A stretch of DNA of 8,796 bases from CBCXVS01 sp965178525 (GCA_965178525.1 CBCXVS010000302.1:1-8796), one strand, 5' to 3'; shown: positions 1 through 6,417, counted from the first letter of the stretch. Notes: generated by a model from the letters alone, not told the origin. Numbers and translations are program-made.

Positions 1-952
1 ACTTGAGATAGTTCGGCGCGGTGGTCTGCTCGGTGAGACGATTCTCAATACGCCATCGTGCCTGGTCTTCGAAGACCACGAGCATCGCTTGCGTTAAGGT
101 CACCATGAATTGCAATTTGGGCCAAATGGCGTCGAGGTAGGTCGAATCATATTGAAATCGACGCGCCACAAATGTCCTCGCTTCGTCATGGTGGTTTTTG
201 ACAAAATCTTCGGCTTGCAGCAGCGACCGCAAGAGACGTTGTGTGGCGTGTGGATGCGCTCGGAGCCACTCGTCTTTACTGATGAGGATAAAATAAAAAT
301 CTTGGCCGCTCTGTCCCGGCCAACTGATGGCATGCGCGCCCAAGCGCTGCTTCATATGAAAGACGTTCGGATTCCACGTCAGCGCCGCGTCGATCTCCCC
401 TTATGCGATGGCCTCGACCAGCGCCGAGGGTTTGAGATCCACAATCTCGACATCTTGCATCGACAGCTCATGAAAGGTCAGAAAGGTCCCCAGATAAAAC
501 TCCCCGACGCTTTTCCGCGTCACGCCAATTCGCTTGCCCTGTAAATCCGCCGGGACGTGGATGCCGCAATCTTTCCGGGCCACCAGTTCGTTGCTATCCG
601 AGAGGGCAACCGTACCGAGGATGCGCAGATTGGCGTGCGCAAAACTCTGGCTGACCAACACAAAATCGGCAGAGGTCGAGACATCCGCCTCACCGGCCAA
701 CAGGGCATCCGCCGCCAGTTTCCCGGCTTCATAATCCTTGATGGTCACCTCCAGCCCGTTCTCGGCAAAATAGCCTTGCGCCTCCGCGATATAGACCAGA
801 GCGCCATCTCCTCCGGCATAAGCCGCGATGGTGAGTTTCTCAACCGGACCGGTATATAGCGGGGACGGTCTATACAGAGACCAGAAACCCAGGGCTAGGA
901 CGACCACGGCGACGAGGCCTATCAGACCTAGGCGTATCTTTCGAGGGCTCAT
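1..952 (-). pseudogene. ABC transporter substrate-binding protein (NMT1/THI5-like), interrupted by an in-frame TAA
   Basis: Periplasmic-side solute-binding component of an ABC importer of the nitrate/sulfonate/taurine/thiamine-precursor type (NMT1/THI5 family); the substrate cannot be told. Residues 8-23 are a hydrophobic anchor or uncleaved signal. The mature part shows family patterns: YIAEAQGYFAENGLEV, then GEADVSTSADFV, then DLQGKRIGVT. Codon 184 is TAA (401-403). Past it the same frame runs open to the window edge for 133 codons and stays family-like (GEIDAALTWNPNV, then WRIENRLTEQTTAPNYLK). One nonsense change, most simply a Gln codon CAA to TAA, therefore splits an otherwise sound gene. 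About 20 C-terminal residues probably lie beyond the window. I chose ATG 952 because GAGGA precedes it at good spacing; a GTG at 967 is also in frame. No permease or ATPase gene is visible. The family call is firm; whether it is dead or read through is open. Confidence 0.82.
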
Positions 953-1011
953 AGCGTTCCTCGTCACTCCTGCCTCATCGACGTCATGTGATACACGTCA
1001 ATACTTGGACA

Positions 1012-1041
1012 ATATAAGTTGCATCATGTTTCCGGAGGCAA
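1012..1041 (-). promoter_or_regulatory. Possible promoter of the substrate-binding protein gene
   Basis: Read on the minus strand there is TTGCCT (1036-1041), an 18-bp spacer and TTATAT (1012-1017), about 60 bp upstream of ATG 952. The match to sigma-70 boxes is partial. The placement is right, and no better candidate lies between the hairpin at 1078-1117 and the gene. Confidence 0.3.
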
Positions 1042-1077
1042 GATAGACATCTCACGGCTCCAGCTCCTTCGGTCTAT

Positions 1078-1117
1078 CCGTCAGGCGGCATAGACATGGC
1101 TCTATGCCGCCTGACGG
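1078..1117. repeat. Perfect inverted repeat (17-bp arms, 6-nt loop)
   Basis: Arms 1078-1094 and 1101-1117 are exact reverse complements, starting CCGTCAGGCGG on the left, with the loop CATGGC. It lies between the end of the PilZ-like ORF (1210) and the start of the substrate-binding protein (952), both on the minus strand. It could be a transcription terminator or an RNA-stabilising stem. No U tract follows on either strand, so it is not a textbook intrinsic terminator. It could also be a REP-like element. Confidence 0.7.
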
Positions 1118-1145
1118 AGGCTGACTGTAGATGCTCCTGAACATC

Positions 1146-1173
1146 CTGTCAAGCAACCAAACGGTCACCTAAA
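1146..1173 (+). repeat. 28-bp dispersed repeat, copy 1
   Basis: It begins CTGTCAAGCAACCAAAC and is followed by a GGTCACC core. It matches 2632-2659 at 25 of 28 positions. It lies just past the 3' end of the PilZ-like ORF. Its function is unknown. Confidence 0.6.
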
Positions 1174-1209
1174 ATTTTCTGGCAAAAGGACCCGGACGGG
1201 GTCTGCATG

Positions 1210-1545
1210 TTACGCGGCGCTTTGAGGAGAAATGGCGGCGAGGAGCCTCTGCAAGTAGATGGCAACCGAAGGCGATACCGAGGTAAAACGGACCGTAAAA
1301 CTCCTGGCGTTCTGATGGGGGCCTTCCACCACCTTGGCGTACAGTTCTCCAAGAACATCGGTGCCGCTGTCACCGGCCAGCCAAATCTTGAGATTGCTCG
1401 AGAGAGGCGCAGGCCAGGAGGCGTAGATGGCGCCGCCTTTGGCGGAGAGCTGCACGAACTGGCCTGGAAAGACGGTGCGGCCCACAAACTTCCTTCTCTT
1501 CGAGTACCGTACAACGGAGTCTAATCTCCGTGTCAAGAGCGACAA
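1210..1545 (-). CDS. Small PilZ-like protein, probable C-terminal remnant of a larger gene
   Basis: An open frame of 111 codons from a TTG at 1545. I do not firmly recognise the family. It resembles a PilZ-type beta-barrel domain: a basic start (KRRKFVGR, near residues 16-23), then QLSAKGGAIY where PilZ proteins have their D/N-x-S-x-x-G-G segment, then SNLKIWLAG, GELYAKVVE, and an ending FTVRFTSVSPSVAIYLQRLL typical of the last strand and helix. The RxxxR and DxSxxG residues that bind cyclic di-GMP are not cleanly present, so binding is doubtful. There is no ATG and no good ribosome binding site. The open frame continues upstream into the end of the repeat element at 1554-1667 before meeting a stop. 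This is what one expects if that element cut a longer gene and left its C-terminal domain. Such domains also occur at the C-termini of larger signalling proteins. It may not be expressed. Confidence 0.4.
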   Translation of the reverse strand: MSLLTRRLDSVVRYSKRRKFVGRTVFPGQFVQLSAKGGAIYASWPAPLSSNLKIWLAGDSGTDVLGELYAKVVEGPHQNARSFTVRFTSVSPSVAIYLQRLLAAISPQSAA

Positions 1546-1553
1546 ACCAGGGC

Positions 1554-1667
1554 CAGGGCTAGCGCATTTAGGCGCAATCCTTTTAAAATCAAATACTTAG
1601 TGTTTTCGCTTGGAAATCATAACTCTTTGATTTTAAACCACTTACGAGTTCAAATGCGCTAGCCCTG
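1554..1667. mobile_element. MITE-like element with 16-bp perfect terminal inverted repeats
   Basis: The ends 1554-1569 (CAGGGCTAGCGCATTT) and 1652-1667 are exact reverse complements. A second, inner inverted pair of 12 bp, TTTAAAATCAAA at 1582-1593 and its complement at 1626-1637, makes the whole unit fold on itself. Its length is about 114 bp, it encodes nothing, and its interior is much more AT-rich than the flanks. This fits a MITE, or an insertion sequence that kept only its two ends. I see no clear target-site duplication, and I cannot name the parent family. Confidence 0.65.
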
Positions 1668-1680
1668 ACAGTCACCCAAA
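1668..1680 (+). repeat. Half copy of the 28-bp repeat abutting the mobile element
   Basis: ACAGTCACCCAAA is identical to the 3' half of the copy at 2632-2659 and starts exactly at the right end of the element. On the left flank, TGTCAAG followed by CAAAC (1531-1548) is a weaker match to the 5' half. The simplest reading is that the element landed in a repeat copy. Confidence 0.4.
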
Positions 1681-2081
1681 AAAGCTTTATGGAATGTTAA
1701 CATCGCTGATAAATCATACATGAAAATCGCTGAACAATTTCTCTCGTATTCCATGGTCTGTTTACATTCTCATATTAAATTATGCATCGCGCTTGTATAT
1801 AAACTGTATTTGGGTGAACGTTTGATCGCTCAACACCTATTTATAACGATTTACATTCAGCAGCCACGTGGCCTGTGATAGTTAGCCCTGAAGGTATGGA
1901 CGTATTGATGGCAATGCCAGCCAAGGAGAATCTATGACTTGATAGGCTGTGGAGCGGTAAAGTCATCCATTTCGCGGGCCAGGAGATCAAGGGTCATCAT
2001 GGCAACCAGGATACAATGGCGGACAGTGACGCGATGGTGGCGAGGCGAGGGCAGCTTTTAGAAGAATATGCTGGAAACGAT

Positions 2082-2118
2082 GCGGGCATCGGTATACCCA
2101 TGTGATACAGATGCCCGC
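2082..2118. repeat. 9-bp inverted repeat around a GGTATACC palindrome
   Basis: GCGGGCATC (2082-2090) and GATGCCCGC (2110-2118) are exact complements separated by 19 nt. That loop starts with the 8-bp palindrome GGTATACC. It could be an operator-like site or an RNA hairpin. No adjacent gene tells which. Confidence 0.35.
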
Positions 2119-2473
2119 TCGAAGCAAAAAGGCAAAGCAAGACAGCGGAGAGGATGAGCCAAGGAGGACAGGTATCCGCTGGCATCATACGAATACCCAG
2201 TACACGCTGGAGGAAGCACAGAGCGGCATCGGAATACTCCAGCATGCTGCCGGGGCCAAACAGGATTCTCCCTCTTCATATCTACCTCGCCCCTCCCCGC
2301 CACGATGCCTGTGACGAGGAGGAGCTACCCTACGGAAACTTCAGACACCTTTGCATACAGGCTCTCATCTTCATTATCAAACCACTCTCTAATGTTGAAT
2401 GTCTAAAATAAAACTCTACTTTAAAGACAATCCTATGAGCCTATGACTCACCTATGCAACCTGTTGAGACAAC

Positions 2474-2516
2474 GCTCCTCTCAGTCAATATCCCATACTA
2501 AGAGGAGCCTTATAAT
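2474..2516 (+). promoter_or_regulatory. Inverted repeat followed by a TATAAT box
   Basis: GCTCCTCT (2474-2481) is repeated inverted at 2501-2508, immediately before TATAAT (2511-2516). The arrangement is like an operator overlapping a promoter. The best -35 at 17 bp (ATATCC) is poor, and no gene with a good start follows closely, so this is weak. Confidence 0.2.
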
Positions 2517-2631
2517 GGGAACTTGAAGAGCCTCACAAAATACAGCATGTATCATCTCCCATTCTGAATGGCAAATGTGAATACAATTACCAAACTGATT
2601 GTGAAAGAAACTATAAGTTGTATACGAAACA

Positions 2632-2659
2632 CTGTCAAGCAATCAAACAGTCACCCAAA
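2632..2659 (+). repeat. 28-bp dispersed repeat, copy 2
   Basis: It begins CTGTCAAGCAATCAAAC and is followed by AGTCACCCAAA. It differs from copy 1 at three positions. It sits in AT-rich non-coding sequence, and its role is unknown. Confidence 0.6.
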
Positions 2660-2786
2660 CCCGAACCTCAAAACACACATATACGCTTTGTTTTTCGGTA
2701 CTTGTAGGCATGAAAGAGCAGGCATGAAGATAAAAAAGTTCATTTTTTTCCAAAAAAATCCCGGCCGACATACATGGAGGACCCGT

Positions 2787-2864
2787 ATGAACCGATGCCG
2801 CAGGAACGTCGCGGACGGTCAGCAGGCCGACACCCTCTTGAGGGTGGGGGCAAACACGTCATGA
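2787..2864 (+). CDS. Possible 25-residue small protein
   Basis: I do not recognise it. It is listed because GGAGG (2776-2780) sits six bases before ATG 2787, a very good ribosome binding site, in a stretch otherwise without plus-strand genes. The predicted peptide is basic at its start (MNRCRRN) with no membrane segment. The reading frame also overlaps a short stem at 2831-2846, so this could be a leader peptide or chance. No promoter is evident. Confidence 0.2.
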   Translation: MNRCRRNVADGQQADTLLRVGANTS

Positions 2865-2908
2865 TCAGGCCGGGAAGGGCCGTCTTCACCGCCACGGCAA
2901 AGGAGAGA

Positions 2909-2959
2909 GCCGGCATGGTCACAACACCCGAACCGGGTCGGGTGTGCGGCCATGCCGGC
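2909..2959 (-). terminator. Large hairpin downstream of the monooxygenase-like gene
   Basis: The outer arms 2909-2918 and 2950-2959 (GCCGGCATGG and its complement) enclose inner arms 2924-2931 and 2938-2945 (ACACCCGA and its complement), with a six-base apical loop and a small interior loop. It lies 12 bp past the stop at 2972. This is the place of a terminator, but no U run follows directly. The nearest T run on the minus strand is near 2750. Termination is inferred; the stem itself is plain. Confidence 0.5.
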
Positions 2960-2971
2960 GAGCAATCGGCC

Positions 2972-3265
2972 TTATTGCGAATACTTCACGTCACAACGAT
3001 AGGTCGTGTATTCCCCCACAAAAAACGGTTCGAGCGCTGGCAGAATGTCTTGCCGATAGGCCTCACTCTGTTCATATGCCTCCATATCCGCGGCCGTATC
3101 CCACAGGCTCACGGCAAAACCGCCGTCGGGGTCTTGCACGTCCTGCGCCAACCAGCGCCCCTGTAGACCTTTGATCGCCTTCCCCACCACGGTGTTGTGA
3201 TAGGCCTGTTCAAATTCGGCCCATTTGCCAGATTGCAGTTTGCCCCAGGTAATACGCATGATCAT
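2972..3265 (-). CDS. Antibiotic biosynthesis monooxygenase (ABM)-domain-like protein
   Basis: A 97-residue, single-domain soluble protein of the dimeric alpha/beta-barrel (ferredoxin-like) fold. It opens with a beta strand, MRITWGKLQSGKWAEFEQAY, then a helix. The middle has GLQGRWLAQDVQDPDGGFAVSLW, typical of the ABM/quinol-monooxygenase type, and it then has DMEAYEQSEAYRQDILPALEPFF. Relatives include small cofactor-free oxygenases, heme-degrading enzymes and many stress-linked proteins with no known reaction, so no substrate is proposed. The start ATG 3265 is chosen because GGGAGG (3275-3280) sits nine bases upstream; ATG 3259 is an alternative. It stands alone, divergent from the kinase cluster, with its own promoter candidate at 3426-3454 and a hairpin after its stop. 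It looks intact, unlike most neighbours. Confidence 0.78.
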   Translation of the reverse strand: MIMRITWGKLQSGKWAEFEQAYHNTVVGKAIKGLQGRWLAQDVQDPDGGFAVSLWDTAADMEAYEQSEAYRQDILPALEPFFVGEYTTYRCDVKYSQ

Positions 3266-3425
3266 GATCGATATCCTCCCTGTTACAAAAGCACGGTTAT
3301 CCGCCGACAGTGCTCATCACGGCTGTCAGAGACATGGGACAGAGGCGTGCATACGGGCTGTCGTCTCGTCGTGGTCTGCTGCAGCGCTGAGATGGGTGTG
3401 ACCAGAAAGCGGCAATGATACGGAC

Positions 3426-3454
3426 ATTGTACCACACTTCTACTGCAAAAACAA
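3426..3454 (-). promoter_or_regulatory. Promoter candidate for the ABM-like gene
   Basis: On the minus strand: TTGTTT (3449-3454), a 17-bp spacer, then TACAAT (3426-3431) preceded by TGG, an extended -10. Transcription would begin near 3419, giving a leader of about 155 nt. The -10 is good and the -35 only half matches. Confidence 0.4.
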
Positions 3455-3531
3455 ACAATCGTTTGGTAGGCTTTCTTTTTCATGCGCACACCCAGTGTTC
3501 ATCCGGAACGGTCTTGCGTCATTATCCATAA

Positions 3532-3560
3532 TTGTCCAAAAAAATCCTCTGGGGTATCAT
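3532..3560 (+). promoter_or_regulatory. Promoter candidate for the signalling cluster
   Basis: TTGTCC (3532-3537), exactly 17 bp, then TATCAT (3555-3560): 4/6 and 5/6 matches to sigma-70 boxes. Its start point near 3567 gives a leader of about 120 nt before ATG 3687. It lies just outside the segment shared with the CheB-CheR leader, so that duplication did not bring it. Confidence 0.45.
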
Positions 3561-3589
3561 TTTCAGAGCAACGTTTTCCCCTTGTATAC

Positions 3590-3825
3590 GGTCATATGCC
3601 TGTACTGATACTTGTTCCTATAAACCCAGAATGAGCTGAACCTCCTCCCCCACGCGCCCCAGAGCGGGGCCAGAAAGAGAGATGCGATGGATGAGACAGC
3701 GCACGCAAACGTCTCCAAGAACACGGAGCCAACATCAGATACCCATCCGTCAAGCACCATCGAGCACGCGCCACAGGGCACGGTAGGCGCCGTGCCCTCC
3801 CACATCGCCGGCATCGGAGCAGGCG
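3590..3825 (+). repeat. Duplicated leader and N-terminus, copy 1 (fused to the kinase)
   Basis: It resembles 7640-7875. The non-coding leader matches in blocks (TTCCTATA, GAATGAGC, then AGAAAGAGAGATGCGATGGA or near it). The coding part gives 34 of 45 identical residues, ending at GIGA. Leader lengths differ by about one base between the copies. Confidence 0.8.
3656..3670 (+). promoter_or_regulatory. Leader hairpin just before the kinase start
   Basis: GCCCC, loop AGAGC, GGGGC, ending 16 bases before ATG 3687. The second leader has a 5-bp hairpin at the matching place (7706-7718) with a different closing pair and loop, so the fold is kept while the bases differ. It could influence ribosome access. 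That role is inferred. Confidence 0.35.
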
Positions 3826-4235
3826 TTCAGGGCAGCCTGTTAGAGCTGACTTCACCCACATTCGTCGAGACAATCAATGCCCAGGCGATCACGACACTAC
3901 ACAATCCATTTACCGCATGGATTATTTTATGTCTGTCTTTGATTCTCACGGTCGTGGCCTGGTGGGTATCAAACAATATCGCCAAACAACGCACGCGGGA
4001 TCGGTTCGACTTTCGTGTTGAAGAAATCACCCACGCCATCAGAGACCGGATGAATGTGTATGAACAAGTGTTATGGGGTGGCGTCGGGTTATTCAATGCT
4101 TCTGGGTGGGTTAGCCGTCAAGAATGGGAAGCGTACGTCGAAACTTTAGATATTAATGTGCATTGGCCGGGCATACAGGGTATCGGATTTAGCATTCCTG
4201 TGACTAAAGAAGATAAAGAAAATACAGACCATTGA
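3687..4235 (+). pseudogene. Chimeric 5' part of a CHASE-domain hybrid histidine kinase
   Basis: Residues 1-45 are not kinase sequence: they copy the N-terminus of the CheB-CheR protein at 7736 and end inside the CheB active-site loop (GIGA), with the catalytic GASAGG serine replaced (GAGVQG). Residues about 72-92 are a transmembrane helix (FTAWIILCLSLILTVVAWWV). The rest is the first half of a CHASE sensor, the extracytoplasmic ligand-binding domain of such kinases (RFDFRVEEI, YEQVLWGGVGLFNAS, then WPGIQGIGFSIPVT). The frame hits TGA at 4233-4235. CHASE coding resumes about 5 bases later in another frame, at CFGYDMW. The part between, where CHASE proteins have an IxYLEP-type segment, is missing. 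A frameshifting deletion inside CHASE explains this. If translated, it gives a membrane-bound stub without kinase. A promoter candidate stands at 3532-3560. Confidence 0.75.
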
Positions 4236-4254
4236 AACGTGCTTTGGCTATGAC

Positions 4255-6033
4255 ATGTGGTCAAACGATATGCGCCGTGCCGCGATGACCCGAGCCCGAG
4301 ATGAAGGCATCGCGGCCACCTCAGGTATCATCACACTCGTCCAAGAAACCACAGAGGATATTCAGCGGGGGTTTTTAACGTATCTGCCCGTTTATCAAAA
4401 CGAGATGCCGACTCAGACCGTGGAAGAACGACGCCAAGCCTTTATCGGCTGGGTTTATAGCCCTTTTCGGGCTGGCGATCTCATGAAAGGGATTCTCGGT
4501 TCAGAAGACAAAAGTTATGAATTTGAAATTTTTGACGGAACAGAAATGACGCCAGACACTCTATTATTTGATTCAAATCATAGCTTACATCTATCAGAAA
4601 AAGCACACAACCCCACATATGCGAAAAACATTCAGCTTGAACTCCAAGGCCGGCCTTGGACACTATATATAAATACGAAATCAAACTATATGACCGTTGG
4701 TGAAACACACTTACCAAAGATGATTGCCATTGTAGGATTTACCATTGACATACTCCTTTTTTATGTCATCTTTTCTATCTATAGTCTACAAAAGAGAGCA
4801 GTGTCGGTTGCCAAAGAGATGACAAGGGAATTAGAGACACAGAAACAGGCTGCCGAAAACGCCAACCAAGCCAAAAGCGGCTTCTTGGCGAGTATGTCCC
4901 ACGAATTACGCACGCCCATGAACTCCATCATCGGTTTTACCGACATGCTCCTAGAGCGTCAGCGCAACGCCCTGCCGGAACGTGACGTCGATGCCCTCGA
5001 GACCGTCGACCGCAACGCCAAGCATCTCCTCACGCTGATTAACGACATTTTGGACCTCTCCAAGGTTGAAGCGGGTAAAATGGAGTTCACCCTCACGCGA
5101 TTTGATATCGTCGAGGTGCTGCGTGAGGGGTTCGCACAGGGAACGGCGCTCATTAACACCAAGCCCGTTGAACTCATACTTGACGTTCCCGATGAATCCC
5201 TCACGTGCGAAGCCGACCGCACGAAAGTCAACCAAATCTTGATGAATCTCGTTTCCAATGCGATCAAATACGCTGAGCGTGGCACCGTCACGCTGAGGGC
5301 CTCACGTCGCCATGACGCCAAGCTGGGCGAGGTGGTAGAGATCGCCGTGTGCGATACGGGTCCAGGTATACCGGAGTCCGAACAAAGCCGGCTCTTTGAT
5401 CGGTTTACACGGCTGGATACGGAGGTCACAAAACGCGTGGGTGGCACCGGATTAGGCCTGACCCTTTGTGCACAATATGTGCGTCTTCATGGGGGATCCA
5501 TTCGCGTTGAAAGCGCGGTTGGAGAGGGCAGCACGTTTACGGTGGTGTTGCCCTACGGCCACCACAGGCGGCCACCAAGACGGCGACACTCGCTCCAGGG
5601 AAGGAAGGTGGAGGGCGCGCCTCGTGCACCAAGCGGGGTCACTGTCCTGTGTGTGGATGATGAGCCCGATGTCTTGACCTTATGGGAGAGGACGTTCCGG
5701 GATGCGGGATACCAGGTGGTGTTAGCCGATGGCTGTGATAGCGCCCTGAACCAAGCCCGCCTGCATGTCCCAGATTTGATTTGTCTTGATATCCTGATGC
5801 CCGGAAAAAATGGTTTTGATGTGCTGAAGGCGCTACAAGAAGACGCGACGTTGTCAACTGTACCCGTGATGATCGTCTCCGTCAATAGTGGCGAAGCCTG
5901 TGCGCTCCAAGCTGGCGCACAGAAGTACCTTGCCAAGCCGATTGAGCGGATGACGCTTCTGGATGCGGTTCGAGAACTTCTCTTAAAGGACCTTCGCCAT
6001 ATCCTCATTGTTGAAGACGACCCTGAGACCTAA
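4255..6033 (+). CDS. CHASE-TM-HisKA-HATPase-REC hybrid histidine kinase, fragment lacking its N-terminus
   Basis: Sensor hybrid kinase that would autophosphorylate and pass phosphate to its own receivers. Domains by residue: end of CHASE 1-130; transmembrane helix about 155-174; short coiled link 180-205; HisKA with phospho-His216 (SMSHELRTPMN); HATPase with N-box Asn335, DTGPG at 367-371 and GGTGLGL at 396-402; receiver 1 with acidic pair D468-D469, phospho-Asp512 and Lys561; start of receiver 2 (ILIVEDD, 583-589). All catalytic residues visible are intact. ATG 4255 is the Met of a family GYDMW motif and has no ribosome binding site, so it is an internal codon, not a true start; the real start was in the chimeric part at 3687. 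The frame ends at TAA 6031-6033 inside receiver 2. The sensor half is AT-richer than the kinase half. Probably a broken gene; an expressed kinase piece is conceivable. Confidence 0.8.
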   Translation: MWSNDMRRAAMTRARDEGIAATSGIITLVQETTEDIQRGFLTYLPVYQNEMPTQTVEERRQAFIGWVYSPFRAGDLMKGILGSEDKSYEFEIFDGTEMTPDTLLFDSNHSLHLSEKAHNPTYAKNIQLELQGRPWTLYINTKSNYMTVGETHLPKMIAIVGFTIDILLFYVIFSIYSLQKRAVSVAKEMTRELETQKQAAENANQAKSGFLASMSHELRTPMNSIIGFTDMLLERQRNALPERDVDALETVDRNAKHLLTLINDILDLSKVEAGKMEFTLTRFDIVEVLREGFAQGTALINTKPVELILDVPDESLTCEADRTKVNQILMNLVSNAIKYAERGTVTLRASRRHDAKLGEVVEIAVCDTGPGIPESEQSRLFDRFTRLDTEVTKRVGGTGLGLTLCAQYVRLHGGSIRVESAVGEGSTFTVVLPYGHHRRPPRRRHSLQGRKVEGAPRAPSGVTVLCVDDEPDVLTLWERTFRDAGYQVVLADGCDSALNQARLHVPDLICLDILMPGKNGFDVLKALQEDATLSTVPVMIVSVNSGEACALQAGAQKYLAKPIERMTLLDAVRELLLKDLRHILIVEDDPET

Positions 6034-6417
6034 ACCCTCCTCATCGAAACGTTTCAAGACCACCCGGTCCATGTCACGGTCGCCTCTAATGGGCGTGAGG
6101 CCCTGCATATGCTTGAGCGCGAACGTCCGTCTGCAATGCTGTTGGACCTGATCATGCCGGAGATGGATGGCTATGCGCTGCTGGACACGCTACAGCAGGA
6201 ATCAACGGGACCAGACATTCCAGTTGTGGTGTATACAGCTAAAACGCTGACAGAAGCTGAAATCGATGCGCTTTGCTCCCGGGGTGTGATCGTCCTCATG
6301 AAGGGACACAATAATACCGTGGAGGTCATTATGGCGCTCTTAAATGCCCATACCACCGCCCGCCGCGCTCGTGTATTGGAGACGTCGGATGCGGCGTCCT
6401 TGGAGGTATCAACATGA
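6034..6417 (+). pseudogene. Second receiver domain of the hybrid kinase, cut off by an ochre stop
   Basis: Directly after TAA 6031-6033 the same frame continues as the body of the receiver begun before the stop: TLLIETFQ, then SNGREALHMLE, then MLLDLIMPEMDGY with phospho-Asp at 6145-6147, and the conserved Lys at 6301-6303 (LMKG, without the usual following Pro). One base change, for example CAA to TAA, would explain the stop. The first ATG after it (6109) lies inside the domain and has no ribosome binding site, so separate translation is unlikely to yield a folded receiver. The end at 6415-6417 overlaps the next gene's start as ATGA, the mark of a tightly coupled operon. Confidence 0.7.

Larger units (their letters stand above)
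1681..2786. other. Gene-poor stretch with scattered inverted repeats
   Basis: No open frame here has a convincing start, ribosome binding site or family resemblance. The first part (to about 1860) and the part from 2340 to 2760 are AT-rich; the middle is of ordinary composition. Visible structure: the palindrome GCCACGTGGC at 1863-1872; inverted repeats at 2082-2090/2110-2118 (GCGGGCATC) and 2474-2481/2501-2508 (GCTCCTCT); and a perfect TATAAT at 2511-2516 with only a poor -35. The middle may be an old degraded gene or an unrecognised RNA. Confidence 0.5.

Noticed and set aside
1997..2245. Minus-strand frame that looks like a membrane peptide (CPPWLILSAVLLCLFASSGHLYH)
   Set aside because: Hydrophobicity alone; no supported start, and other frames of the same DNA are equally open.
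2058..2303. Minus-strand frame with a phrase (YSYDASGYLSSLAHP) like an RHS/YD repeat
   Set aside because: Only one such phrase, no neighbouring repeats, no ribosome binding site and no other RHS features; likely chance.
2568..2864. 98-codon plus-strand frame
   Set aside because: It runs through a dispersed repeat and A/T runs, has no ribosome binding site and reads as low-complexity.
2774..3166. 130-codon plus-strand frame overlapping the ABM-like gene
   Set aside because: Its second half is antisense to a well-supported gene and its first half covers the hairpin 2909-2959; no family resemblance.
4959..5447. Long minus-strand frame opposite the kinase core
   Set aside because: Antisense shadow of the HisKA/HATPase coding sequence.
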